Counted from the stretch's first letter, positions 9,262 through 17,794 are shown. The stretch is DNA of 64,000 bases from CBDCRK01 sp965220955 (GCA_965220955.1 CBDCRK010000032.1:62001-126000), one strand, 5' to 3'. The notes: a model not told the origin generated them from the letters alone. Numbers and translations: made by a program.

Positions 9262-9861
9262 TCACTGTCTGGACGAAGTGTTGGCTAAGGGACGCATCCC
9301 GGTAACAAAATCTTGGACCAAACGGTGATGATCAGCCTGAGTAAGTTGTTCCTGTACAAGGCGGACAGCGGTCTCTACCGCCAGCTGTGCGACTTCTTGG
9401 CGCAGGGTTTGGCGGGCCTCTTCTACTTCACGTTCAGCGGAGCGCCTGGCCTCTTCACGGATCCTCTCTGCCATACGTTGAGCTTCTTCTCGCATCCGTG
9501 CGCTCTCTTTCTCCGCTATCTCAAACACCTGGGCACGAATTTTTTCTTCCTCCTCTGCCATCCCCTTTAGCTTTTGTTCATACTCTTGCTTTAGCGCCTC
9601 TGCCTCTTCCTTTGCCTGCCTTGCCTCGTCAAGCGTCTGCACGATTGTGTTATGGCGCTGGCGTACCGTATCTCTTGCCCAGCCCAAAGCAAATCTGCGT
9701 AAGAGATAGACAAAAAGGAGGAAATTAACCGTGGCAAAGACAATGCCACTAATGTGTAGCCCGTCTTCTCCATGCTCTTCTGCTCCCCATAGGGTAGCAG
9801 TGTCCCAGAGAAGTGTAACAATAATAATCCCGCAGAGCGTTTTTATTAGATGTTTTCTCAT
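9262..9861 (-). CDS. atpF: F1Fo ATP synthase b subunit with a hydrophobic leader
   Basis: This 199-residue peripheral-stalk protein has two hydrophobic segments. Residues 1-27 look like a signal peptide or extra membrane helix (RKHLIKTLCGIIIVTLLWD, ending near LWGAEEHG); the real anchor is about residues 38-58 (GIVFATVNFLLFVYLLRRFA). The rest is a long charged helix that dimerises with the b' subunit and reaches the delta subunit. A leader before the anchor is known in Desulfobacterota-type AtpF. Its ATG overlaps the end of atpF' by four bases. Confidence 0.93.
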   Translation of the reverse strand: MRKHLIKTLCGIIIVTLLWDTATLWGAEEHGEDGLHISGIVFATVNFLLFVYLLRRFALGWARDTVRQRHNTIVQTLDEARQAKEEAEALKQEYEQKLKGMAEEEEKIRAQVFEIAEKESARMREEAQRMAERIREEARRSAEREVEEARQTLRQEVAQLAVETAVRLVQEQLTQADHHRLVQDFVTGMRPLANTSSRQ

Positions 9862-10298
9862 GAGTCCGTCAAGGGCCTCCCTATAAGCTTTTCGGCAATT
9901 GCTCGGGAAAATTCCGGAACCCTTGTTTCCAAGACACGGCGAGCTTCCTGGGTCTCCTGATGAATGCGCTGGCGGCTCTCTTCTATAACGGCAGAAGCCT
10001 GCTCTCGGGCTGATTCAAACAGCGCACGATTTTGTTCTTCCTGCTCTCTATATACCGCCTCCACCTGTTGCAGAACAGAAGCTCTGGTGGTGGATATGCT
10101 TTGCCTATATTGCCCCTCCATTTCTTGGGCCTCTTCTCTGGTGCTGTGAGCTTCCTCCAGGGTCCCCTTGCTCCTTCTTTCCCGGTTCTCCAGCACAGAC
10201 AGCACGGGGTCAAAAAGCAATCGTTTGAGAAAGGTCAAGAGGACCAGAAAAAGGAAGATATGAAAAACAAACGTCCAGTCCGGTGGAAATGTCAGCAT
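9858..10298 (-). CDS. atpF': F1Fo ATP synthase b' subunit
   Basis: A 146-residue second b-type subunit with one membrane anchor at residues 6-25 (DWTFVFHIFLFLVLLTFLKR) and a helical tail rich in Glu, Gln and Arg. Together with AtpF it should form a heterodimeric peripheral stalk. Genes for the a and c subunits are not in this window, so the membrane rotor genes must be in another operon, as in Geobacter-type genomes. parB ends 15 bases upstream. Confidence 0.92.
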   Translation of the reverse strand: MLTFPPDWTFVFHIFLFLVLLTFLKRLLFDPVLSVLENRERRSKGTLEEAHSTREEAQEMEGQYRQSISTTRASVLQQVEAVYREQEEQNRALFESAREQASAVIEESRQRIHQETQEARRVLETRVPEFSRAIAEKLIGRPLTDS

Positions 10299-10313
10299 TG
10301 CCTTTCTCTCTTC

Positions 10314-11225
10314 TTAGCCTTTTAAACGCTTAATAAGCCCTTCCAGTTCTTCGTTAGAATAATACTCGATTTCGACTTTGCCACCTTTTTTAAGCAGGTG
10401 GATGCGTACCTTTGTTCCCAATGATTTGGTTAAATCTTCTTCCAAAGCCTTGACATGAACATCCGGAGATGGCTGGGTTGTGCTCTGTAGGGGCGCATGG
10501 CCATATGCTCCTACTTTCGGAGTGTGTGCCACCAAGGTCTCTGTTTTTCGTACAGACAGTCCCTTACGAATAATCTCCTGTGCCAGCGATATCTGTTTTG
10601 CCGGAGAATCCAAGGTCAATAGCGTTCTTGCATGACCAACAGAGATAGTCCCCTTATCAACTTCTGCCTTAATCTCATCAGGAAGATTGAGAACACGCAG
10701 CAGATTGGTTACTACTGGCCGGCTCTTTCCTACCCGTGCCGCTATCCCCTCCTGAGTGAGTTGTAAATCCTCCATTAACTGCCTATAAGCAAGAGCTTCC
10801 TCAATGGGGGTTAACTCCTCCCGTTGAATATTTTCAATAAGCGCCATCTCTAGGCTTTCGGTACTGCTCACCTCCTTGACGACTACCGGGACCTTATCCA
10901 AACCTACTTTCTGAGCAGCCCGAAACCGCCTTTCGCCAATAATAAGCTCATACCTACCCTCCACCTTTCTTACTACCAGCGGCTGGAGGACTCCCTTTTG
11001 GCGAATAGACTCTGCTAGCTCGGCAATCTTGGCTTCATCAAACGTACGCCTTGGCTGTTTAGGATTAGGCCGGATCTCGGAGACAGGGACCCGCTTTTCT
11101 CCCGGGGCAGAAAGCGGGGTAGACTCAGTAATAAGGGCGCCAAGCCCTCTGCCTAAAGCTTTTCGCTTGGTTGCTCCTGCTTTGGAGGCCTCATCCTTCT
11201 GCTGGGTTTCTCTCTGCAAATCCAT
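10314..11225 (-). CDS. parB: chromosome partitioning protein ParB (Spo0J/CTPase)
   Basis: This 303-residue DNA-binding CTPase has the KRKALGRGLGALI start typical of chromosomal ParB, the CTP-binding GERRFRAAQ box, the ENIQREELTPIEEA box, a helix-turn-helix (ARVGKSRPVVTNLLRVL) and the C-terminal dimer domain ending in YYSNEELEGLIKRL. It loads at parS and slides as a clamp. The ATG overlaps the end of parA by 35 bases. A candidate parS lies about 1.6 kb upstream (12783-12798). Confidence 0.97.
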   Translation of the reverse strand: MDLQRETQQKDEASKAGATKRKALGRGLGALITESTPLSAPGEKRVPVSEIRPNPKQPRRTFDEAKIAELAESIRQKGVLQPLVVRKVEGRYELIIGERRFRAAQKVGLDKVPVVVKEVSSTESLEMALIENIQREELTPIEEALAYRQLMEDLQLTQEGIAARVGKSRPVVTNLLRVLNLPDEIKAEVDKGTISVGHARTLLTLDSPAKQISLAQEIIRKGLSVRKTETLVAHTPKVGAYGHAPLQSTTQPSPDVHVKALEEDLTKSLGTKVRIHLLKKGGKVEIEYYSNEELEGLIKRLKG

Positions 11226-11979
11226 TCTGGCAAATCTCTTTGGCCAATTCTAAGTAGCTCTGCGCTCCACGGCACTGCGGATCATAGAGGATAGCCGGTA
11301 GGCCATGGCTTGGGCTCTCGCTCAACCGGACATTACGCGGGATAACGGTGCGAAAAACTTTCTCGGGAAAGAATCCCCTTACTTCCTCAACAACTTGATG
11401 ACAGAGTTTATTACGGCCGTCAAACATGGTGAGCAAAATGCCCTCGATTTCCAGATCAGGATTGAGACGCTCTCGAATTAGATTCAAAGTCTCAAGCAGG
11501 GAGCGTAGTCCCTCCAGGGCATAGTATTCACACTGCAAAGGAATCAATACACTGTCCGCAGCCGTAAGCCCGTTAATGGTCAGAAGACCAAGAGAGGGAG
11601 GACAATCGATGAGTAGGTAGTGGTATCTTGCTCGTTCTTGCTTAAGAATTTCTTCTAGACGATGCTCTCGAGCCGAGTAGTTGATAAGCTCAATTTCTGC
11701 CCCGATCAGCTCCCTACTTGCAGGCAAAACGTCGAGGCAGGAGATAAGAGTCTTGTGTAGAGTCTCGCTGAACTCCTTTTCGCCCAAAAGCATCTGATAG
11801 ATTGTGACGGTGTCAGTATCAACCTTGACCCCTACCCCACTGGTTGCATTTCCCTGCGGATCACAATCAATAAGTAGCGTTCCTTCTCCAGATACACCTA
11901 GGGAGGCAGCAAGGTTAACCGCAGTAGTGGTTTTACCTACTCCCCCTTTCTGATTGGCAATACAGATGACTCTACCCAC
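11191..11979 (-). CDS. parA: chromosome partitioning ATPase ParA (Soj)
   Basis: A 262-residue deviant Walker A ATPase. The N-terminal KGGVGKTTTAVNLAASL includes the signature lysine of the MinD/ParA class, and LLIDCDPQGNATSG and YLLIDCPPSLG are its other nucleotide motifs. It binds non-specific DNA as an ATP dimer and moves ParB-parS complexes. The length is typical of chromosomal Soj. It starts 36 bases before the stop of the LAGLIDADG-like gene and is probably in one transcript with parB. Confidence 0.97.
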   Translation of the reverse strand: MGRVICIANQKGGVGKTTTAVNLAASLGVSGEGTLLIDCDPQGNATSGVGVKVDTDTVTIYQMLLGEKEFSETLHKTLISCLDVLPASRELIGAEIELINYSAREHRLEEILKQERARYHYLLIDCPPSLGLLTINGLTAADSVLIPLQCEYYALEGLRSLLETLNLIRERLNPDLEIEGILLTMFDGRNKLCHQVVEEVRGFFPEKVFRTVIPRNVRLSESPSHGLPAILYDPQCRGAQSYLELAKEICQNGFAERNPAEG

Positions 11980-12015
11980 TCTCGCAGCTTCCCTAACACA
12001 AAAAATTTTAGAATT

Positions 12016-12672
12016 CTACAGCCCATAGGTCTCTTTCATTTTCTGGTACTTCTCCTGCAAGTGGGGGTCGAGTTCAGCAAGAGGAAGGGAGTCTAGCAAG
12101 GGGATCAGGAACTCTTTTAGCACATCTCCCCTGGCCATCCATTGATAATAGTGTCGCCCCCCATGGTTGTAGGGGCCGTAGAGCCTTGATCCCGGAACTT
12201 GTTCCAGCAGCCAGCGGAACAGGGGTTCATGCCGTGTATGCATGCGTAGGGTCACCTGAGGCTGCTTGCCATCGCCGCCAAAATGTCCTTCACTTAAAAG
12301 CAGCCCAAGGATGATTCCAGCAGGTAAGTCTTTTTCCTTGTCCTCCTGTTTATCAAGGCCATACTTCTTTTTCATTTGCTGATAACGCTCCTGCGAGTGG
12401 GGGTCGAGTTCAGCAAGAGGAAGGGAGTCTAGCAAGGGGATCAGGAACTCTTTTAGCACATCTCCCCTGGCCATCCACTGATAGTACTGCCGCCCCCCAT
12501 GGTTGTAAGGACCATAGAGCTTTGAGCCGGGAATTTTATCTAACAGCCAGCGGAACAGGGGTTCGTGCCGTGTATGCATGCGTAGGGTCACCTGAGGCTG
12601 CTTGCCATCGCCGCCAAAATGTCCTTCGCCTACAAGCAAGCCCAGGATAAGACCTGAAGCAAAAGAATTCAT
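12016..12672 (-). CDS. free-standing tandem LAGLIDADG-like protein next to parAB
   Basis: The protein of 218 residues is two near-identical copies of a 100-residue domain (residues 7-106 and 119-218, 13 differences, 87% identical) joined by a charged 12-residue linker. Each copy starts ILGLLVGEGHFGGDG or ILGLLLSEGHFGGDG, which aligns with the LAGLIDADG helix; the acidic residue in the catalytic place is glutamate (E16 and E128) in both. Two fused domains is the arrangement of monomeric homing endonucleases, but no intron or intein is seen around it, so it could be a nuclease or, like WhiA, a DNA-binding protein that has kept the fold. I chose ATG 12672 (AAGGG 8 bases upstream); the frame is open to 12783, but the extra residues look non-coding and overlap the repeats. 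Confidence 0.75.
   Translation of the reverse strand: MNSFASGLILGLLVGEGHFGGDGKQPQVTLRMHTRHEPLFRWLLDKIPGSKLYGPYNHGGRQYYQWMARGDVLKEFLIPLLDSLPLAELDPHSQERYQQMKKKYGLDKQEDKEKDLPAGIILGLLLSEGHFGGDGKQPQVTLRMHTRHEPLFRWLLEQVPGSRLYGPYNHGGRHYYQWMARGDVLKEFLIPLLDSLPLAELDPHLQEKYQKMKETYGL
12019..12654. repeat. intragenic tandem duplication, two 300-bp units
   Basis: Units 12019-12318 and 12355-12654 encode the two copies of the LAGLIDADG-like domain. Long blocks are identical at the DNA level (for example the roughly 50 bases ending in the shared GCCAAAATGTCCTTC), so the duplication is recent or kept alike by gene conversion. Confidence 0.9.
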
Positions 12673-12684
12673 CCTTAGAGCCCT

Positions 12685-12783
12685 TGTTTCACCGTAAACA
12701 AATATATGTAAGCAGAAAATAATGCTTGTTTCACCGTCAAAAATCCAAGCAAAAACAAAGAATAATGCTTGTTTCACCGTCAA
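12685..12783. repeat. three spaced parS-half-site-like repeats
   Basis: TGTTTCACCGT occurs at 12685, 12727 and 12770, spaced 42 and 43 bases. The last two sit in an identical 23-base unit (12718-12740 and 12761-12783). TGTTTCAC is exactly the left half of the consensus parS (TGTTTCACGTGAAACA). The first copy continues TGTTTCACCGTAAACA, 13 of 16 matches to parS with the three central differences together. They fill the upstream region of the LAGLIDADG-like gene and abut the stronger site in rsmG. Confidence 0.65.
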
Positions 12784-13451
12784 GTATCACGTGAAACCTT
12801 CTTAAAAGCGATGATTTCATGCTTCTCCTGGCCAAAAGGTAGGGTGTAAGAGTACCTTTTTTTCAGGCAAAAGCCAATTTTCGGCAGCTTCCTATCTAAC
12901 CCAAAGAGTTCCCTGTCAACCTGGGGTCCTTTCATTGCCACGGCAATGCCGTCAGGCAAGACAAATGGGAAGGCAATCCGCAAGAACTCCTCCAAGCTCC
13001 AGGTTGCCCTAGAGATGGCTATATCGAATGAAGCCTTCAGAGATTCTTCTTTGGCTAGCTCTTCGGTTCTTCCCTCGTATACGTTGGTGTTAAAAACCCT
13101 GGTCTTCCTTATCACCTCTTTGAGGAAGTTCGCCTTCTTTCGCCGAACCTCGATAAGGGTAGCCTCAAGGGAAGGAATGGCAATGGCCAGGACTAGGCCA
13201 GGAAACCCGGCTCCACTGCCAAGATCAATCAAGCGGGAGTGAGGGGAAATAATCGGGGAAACTGCCAGAGAGTCAAGAATGTGCTTGCGAATGACTACCC
13301 CGGGTTCAGGCCGAGAGACAAGACGGACTATTTTCGACCAAAGCCATAGTTCCTCAAGGTAAATGTCAAACTTAGAAGGAGCGTCAGCAGGGAGTTGAAC
13401 CCTCAGAAGGCGGGTTCCTTCAGAGAGGAGGTGAGCTTCTTTTTCGGTCAT
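12780..13451 (-). CDS. rsmG: 16S rRNA (guanine-527 N7) methyltransferase
   Basis: This 223-residue SAM-dependent methyltransferase, formerly GidB, modifies the 530 loop of 16S rRNA. LIDLGSGAGFPGLVLAI is motif I, and the preceding HILDSLA and later FDIAISRATWSLEEFL are family landmarks. Usually it directly follows mnmG; here about 2.4 kb of foreign-looking DNA lies between them. Its final codons contain the candidate parS. Confidence 0.96.
   Translation of the reverse strand: MTEKEAHLLSEGTRLLRVQLPADAPSKFDIYLEELWLWSKIVRLVSRPEPGVVIRKHILDSLAVSPIISPHSRLIDLGSGAGFPGLVLAIAIPSLEATLIEVRRKKANFLKEVIRKTRVFNTNVYEGRTEELAKEESLKASFDIAISRATWSLEEFLRIAFPFVLPDGIAVAMKGPQVDRELFGLDRKLPKIGFCLKKRYSYTLPFGQEKHEIIAFKKVSRDT
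12783..12798. promoter_or_regulatory. candidate parS (ParB binding site) in the 3' end of rsmG
   Basis: AGTATCACGTGAAACC matches the consensus TGTTTCACGTGAAACA at 13 of 16 positions, with the central TCACGTGAAAC block intact. It is made from the last codons of rsmG. Chromosomal parS sites are known to cluster around parAB and gidAB, which supports the call. Confidence 0.7.
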
Positions 13452-13543
13452 CTGGTTTGTGGAATGCCACTGAGGGAGTGCTCTTTTAAGATATTTCCCG
13501 GCGTATTCGCCAAACCAGATAGGAGCACATTCATAAGCCGGCC

Positions 13544-13733
13544 ACTAACGACTCTCTTCAAACAGGATACCTTTGTCTATCGGGTACGATCTCATTCTGT
13601 TGAGGAATGTTTCCGCTCTCCGGACGGACTCCCCTACCCTGTCTACTTCCCAGTTGGTGAAGGCATCATAGTCTACAGCCCCGCGAACCACTTGCTCCTG
13701 GGCTAAGACTTGCGGCTCTTCCTTATTTGTCCT
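13544..13733 (-). other. unassigned open stretch, possible gene remnant
   Basis: A 62-codon frame, closed by TAG at 13544-13546, reads DYDAFTNWEVDRVGESVRRA and then AETFLNRMRSYPIDKGILFE. It has protein-like composition but no good start codon and I do not recognise it. The rest of 13452-13720 shows nothing else. Confidence 0.25.
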
Positions 13734-14345
13734 CTAGCATCATCAGCAGCCTATAATTCTCCCAGTAGCGCCTTAACTTCTTGTAAGTCTTTGGTATCCC
13801 CTCGGTGAACCAGTTAGATATCCTGGCCAGTAACTGCCGAGCTTCTTCTTTCCTACTCTGCTTCTGCCAAAGATGGGTCAGGCTGGTTGAGGCGCGTAGT
13901 TCTCAGGACTTTGCGCCCTGTCGACAGGCAACTTCAAGGGCTGTCTGAAAACATTCCTCCGCTTCTGACATGTTCCCATTTTTGCCTTCCTGCACTATCA
14001 GGAATCCTCCCTTGACCGATATAGCTCTGCCTCGTAGTGACAATCCCCGGTTCTGTCTATCGCAGCCAGCGCCTCGGCCGGCAGACTAAGCCCTTCCTTG
14101 GCTTGTCCTGCTTCCCCATATGCTTCGGCCAACATGTCAAGAAACTGCGGTCGTAGCATCTCTGCCACGAGCGCTTGCCAGGTGTCTAGTCCCTCGCGCA
14201 TCTGGGCAACTCCCTCCTCAGGTTGCTTCTGCTGGACTAGCATCTACTCCCGTTGCACGTTTATTGTTGCCAGCCAGTTCATAAACCCATGCTCGGTCGA
14301 AAGCGCTAGGGCAGTTTCTGCCCATCCCTGGGCTGAGTACACCTC
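13723..14345 (-). pseudogene. remnant of an AAA-ATPase/TPR regulator (adenylate-cyclase-linked, COG3899-like)
   Basis: Consecutive minus-strand pieces in different frames match the TPR tail of the large cyclase/ATPase/TPR proteins. The order is AETALALSTEHGF, QPEEGVAQMREGLDTW, LRPQFLDMLAEAYGEAGQ, LSLPAEALAAIDRTG, AEECFQTALEVACRQGAKS, an in-frame stop, LTHLWQKQSRKEEARQLLAR and finally MMLEDK with a stop. The N-terminal cyclase and ATPase domains are absent. With internal stops and missing parts this is dead coding DNA. Confidence 0.75.
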
Positions 14346-14465
14346 ACAGCTCCTCTGCTTATGCTTTTCCCTTGTGTTCTGTAGGCACTGGGTGCTAAGG
14401 TGCTTCACTGAACGTCCAGCCCTCCACAGAATCCTTGGTTTGCCAGGCATTTGGGAGCAACACCG

Positions 14466-15794
14466 ATGAAGGGACTTGAGTCAACTCGTTGGAAGATTGT
14501 TTGGCTCCTGGTGCTGATCAGCGTGGTTCGCAGCATGGACGCCGTCAACTTCTCGGTGGCGGCCAAGCAAATCATGCCGGAATATGGCTTGACCGAGGTG
14601 CAGATCGGCCTTCTCTATTCCATTTACCTGCTGGGCTATGCCGCGTTTCACCTACCGGGCGGTCTATTGGCCGATGTGCTGGGACCCCGCAAACTGCTGG
14701 GTGCTGCCTTGGTGTGGTGGTCGGTGTTTACTGGGCTCACGGCCATCGCCCCACAATTGCCGGGTCTGTCTATGCTAGGACCGTTTGCGGCGTTTCTCGT
14801 TGTGCGCTTTTTTATCGGGCTGGCCGAAGGAGCGTGTTATCCGGGCTCAACCCGGATGCTGGCCAGTTGGATGGCTCCAGATGAGCGCGCCTCGGCCGGC
14901 GGCCTTGTCCTGAGTGGCATGGGTATTGGCTATGCCATCACGCCTCCGATTGTTGCCTTCCTCATGGTCCAGTACGGCTGGCGTGTGGCGTTTTGTGTGT
15001 TCGCCCTGATCGGGATCGGGCTTGCAGTCCGCTGGTATACCTACACGACTGATATCCCCGAAGCACACCCACACGTTAGTTCAGAGGAATTGCAACGCAT
15101 TCGCAGTCAGAATCCACGCCTGGAGAGCGCAGAGCACACGGTGGTCCCGTGGCGCAGTCTGCTGACCAATGCCAATGTGTGGTTGCTCGGCGCTGCTGGC
15201 TTTTGCCTCGGCTATGGGGTCTTTCTGTATCAAGCCTGGTTTTATTTGTATCTGGTCAATGTGCGGGGCTTTAGCGAACTCGGCGGTGGGGCATTTGCCA
15301 CCGGTCCGTTTATTGCCGTGGCGCTGCTCAGCCCGCTCGGGGGGAAGTTGTCTGACGCGTTAGTCCGTGGCTATGGGCGGACAAAAGGCCGACGAGTTGG
15401 GGCGATTTTCGGCCTTGTCCTCAGCGCGGTGTGTACTGGCGTTGGAGCTGGGGCCGAGCACCCCTATGTGGCCATTGTGTTGCTCTCCTTGGGTGATGGA
15501 TTTCTGTATATGTCTGGCGCTTCAGCGTTTGCTACAATCATCGATATCGGCGGCCCGCACACCGGAGTGACGTATGGGTTCTCAAACCTCATGACCATCT
15601 TGGGTGGCGTGCTCGCACCGACTCTCACCCCGCTTTTGGCCAATCGTTTTGGCTGGGATGGTGCGATTTATACCATGATGTTGCTCACTCTCGTTGGCGC
15701 TGTGATATGGCTCAAGATTGATGCGGGCAAGCCCTTGGTCGTCAATGAACCGCCACCCACTCCGCTGTCGGCACAGAGTCAACCCGCCCCGTAA
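14466..15794 (+). CDS. MFS transporter, anion:cation symporter (ACS)-like
   Basis: A 442-residue carrier with about 12 transmembrane helices. Landmarks are DAVNFSVAAKQIMPEYGLT before helix 2, the ADVLGPRKLLG signature loop, RFFIGLAEGACYPGSTRML in helix 4 and SDALVRGYGRTKGRR in the central loop of the C-half. This pattern fits the ACS family, which takes up organic anions such as phthalate, hexuronates or glucarate. ATG 14466 was chosen because GGGAG sits 9 bases upstream; a TTG at 14451 is an alternative. It is on the opposite strand from its core neighbours and separates mnmG from rsmG, so it looks inserted. Confidence 0.85.
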   Translation: MKGLESTRWKIVWLLVLISVVRSMDAVNFSVAAKQIMPEYGLTEVQIGLLYSIYLLGYAAFHLPGGLLADVLGPRKLLGAALVWWSVFTGLTAIAPQLPGLSMLGPFAAFLVVRFFIGLAEGACYPGSTRMLASWMAPDERASAGGLVLSGMGIGYAITPPIVAFLMVQYGWRVAFCVFALIGIGLAVRWYTYTTDIPEAHPHVSSEELQRIRSQNPRLESAEHTVVPWRSLLTNANVWLLGAAGFCLGYGVFLYQAWFYLYLVNVRGFSELGGGAFATGPFIAVALLSPLGGKLSDALVRGYGRTKGRRVGAIFGLVLSAVCTGVGAGAEHPYVAIVLLSLGDGFLYMSGASAFATIIDIGGPHTGVTYGFSNLMTILGGVLAPTLTPLLANRFGWDGAIYTMMLLTLVGAVIWLKIDAGKPLVVNEPPPTPLSAQSQPAP

Positions 15795-15907
15795 AAAGCG
15801 GATCTGTGGAGGTGGTGGCTCATTGGATACGGAACAGTTCTCTGCCTCTGTTGTTAAGCTCCCACGGATCAGACCATAAAGAGGGAACACCTGGGAGGAG
15901 GTTAACC

Positions 15908-17794
15908 CTACGCTGCTCTGGATCTCTTCAGGTGGATGGCTAATAGAGAGATCGCAGCTGGGGTAATACCGGGAAGACGGGCGGCCTGGCCCAAAGAGTG
16001 GGGGCGGATAGCAGAGAGTTTTTCTCTGACCTCGCGGGAGAGACCGCTTACATTGCCATAATCGAAACTCGTAGGAATGCGCACTTCTTCCATTCGGCGA
16101 AACTGCTTAACTACCTCTTTTTGGCGGTCGATATACCCAGAGTATTTCACCGACACCTCAACTTCGGAGGCAACGTCAAGGTCGCTAAGCCCCATCCTTA
16201 GTCGGTCAGCAGGTAGGATAAGGGAGGCTAACTGTATGACGGCATCATAGTCTAACTCGGGACGGCGCAGAAGTTGGGCTAATGAGAGCGGACTTTTCAT
16301 TTCAGCCGAGCCTAAAGAGCAAATACGCGCGTTGACCCCCTGGTTTGGGGTCAACATGGTTTCTTCGAGCCATTGGACCTCTTTCTCAACCGCATATTTC
16401 TTGCTCTCTGCCCGTTCATACTCTTTATCCCCAAGCAAGCCGATATCATGCCCGATCTCGCCCAGCCTTAAGTCGGCATTGTCTTCCCTAAGGAGCAAAC
16501 GATACTCGGCCCTCGAAGTAAACATGCGATAGGGTTCACCCCCTACTCCCTTAGTTACCAAGTCGTCAATAAGCACCCCAATGTAGGCCTGGTCACGGGA
16601 AAAAATAAGTGGCTCTTTTCCCTGCAGACTGAGAGCTGCATTCGCCCCAGCCACAATTCCCTGAGCCGCGGCTTCTTCATAGCCAGTGGTACCGTTGATC
16701 TGGCCAGCATGGTAGAGCCCCTTAACTAGCTTTGTTTCTAGAGTGGAGTAGAGCTGGGTAGGGTCGGAGTAATCATACTCGATTGCATACCCCGGCCGCA
16801 TGATCTCGGCTTCCTCAAGCCCTTCAATAGAGCGAACCATACGGAGCTGAACATCAAGGGGGAGGCTTGTGGACAGGCCATTTGGATATACTTCCGTGGT
16901 CTCGCGTCCTTCTGGCTCAAGAAAAATCTGGTGCCTGGGTTTATCCGCAAAGCGAACAACTTTATCTTCAACAGACGGACAGTAGCGGGGCCCTCGGCCT
17001 TTGATAACTCCGGAATACATGGGCGAAAGATCCAGAGCAGAACGGATGATCTCATGGGTGTGGCTGTTTGTATAGGTAACATAGCAGGGGACTTGGGGCT
17101 GAGTAATACACTCTGTGGAAAAGGAGAAACGAGGAGGAGGATCATCACCGTACTGCACTTCCAGGCAAGAATAATCAATGGTGCGGCTGTCAAGCCTAGG
17201 GCAGGTTCCGGTTTTCAGACGTCCAAGACGAAATCCTAGATCCCTTAGGCTGTTGCTTAGCCCTTGAGCAGCAAAGTCTCCTGCTCTTCCAGCTGAGTAG
17301 TTTTTAGGCCCAACATGGATAAGGCCCTGAAGAAAAGTACCTGTGGTGAGAATAACCCTTTCGGCCTCAAATACCTCACCAATCTGGGTCTCGACTCCTT
17401 TTATTTCTCCGTTTTCAGTAATAAGTCTCTCTGCACATCCCTGTCTCAGAATAAGATTGAGTGTGTTCTCCATCACCCGCTTCATTCTTTGGCGGTAAAG
17501 AGCCTTATCTGCCTGGGCACGAGTGGCGCGCACGGCCGGTCCTTTCTTGGTATTGAGTACCCGGAACTGAATACCGGTCTCATCTATAGCCTTGGCCATC
17601 TCGCCGCCTAAGGCATCGATCTCTCTCACCAAATGGCCTTTACCAATCCCTCCTACGGCTGGATTGCAGGACATCTGGCCAATATGATCAAGGTTAAGGG
17701 TAAGGACCAAGGTTTTACAACCCATACGCGCAGCCGCCAGGGCTGACTCAATACCCGCATGTCCAGTGCCAACCACAATAACGTCATAAGCCAT
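15908..17794 (-). CDS. mnmG: tRNA uridine-34 carboxymethylaminomethyl modification enzyme MnmG
   Basis: This 628-residue FAD protein (GidA) works with MnmE to make cmnm5U34 in tRNA. The start VIVVGTGHAGIESALAAARM is the FAD-binding fold, LTTGTFLQGLIHVG and RYCPSVEDKVVRF are conserved blocks with the catalytic cysteine, and GQINGTTGYEEAAAQG is a family signature. The C-terminal helical domain (YSGYIDRQ, then GLSREVREKL) is complete. Length is standard. Confidence 0.98.
   Translation of the reverse strand: MAYDVIVVGTGHAGIESALAAARMGCKTLVLTLNLDHIGQMSCNPAVGGIGKGHLVREIDALGGEMAKAIDETGIQFRVLNTKKGPAVRATRAQADKALYRQRMKRVMENTLNLILRQGCAERLITENGEIKGVETQIGEVFEAERVILTTGTFLQGLIHVGPKNYSAGRAGDFAAQGLSNSLRDLGFRLGRLKTGTCPRLDSRTIDYSCLEVQYGDDPPPRFSFSTECITQPQVPCYVTYTNSHTHEIIRSALDLSPMYSGVIKGRGPRYCPSVEDKVVRFADKPRHQIFLEPEGRETTEVYPNGLSTSLPLDVQLRMVRSIEGLEEAEIMRPGYAIEYDYSDPTQLYSTLETKLVKGLYHAGQINGTTGYEEAAAQGIVAGANAALSLQGKEPLIFSRDQAYIGVLIDDLVTKGVGGEPYRMFTSRAEYRLLLREDNADLRLGEIGHDIGLLGDKEYERAESKKYAVEKEVQWLEETMLTPNQGVNARICSLGSAEMKSPLSLAQLLRRPELDYDAVIQLASLILPADRLRMGLSDLDVASEVEVSVKYSGYIDRQKEVVKQFRRMEEVRIPTSFDYGNVSGLSREVREKLSAIRPHSLGQAARLPGITPAAISLLAIHLKRSRAA

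Noticed and set aside
12673..12783. N-terminal extension of the LAGLIDADG-like protein
   Set aside because: It would be encoded by the parS-like repeats and has unlikely composition.
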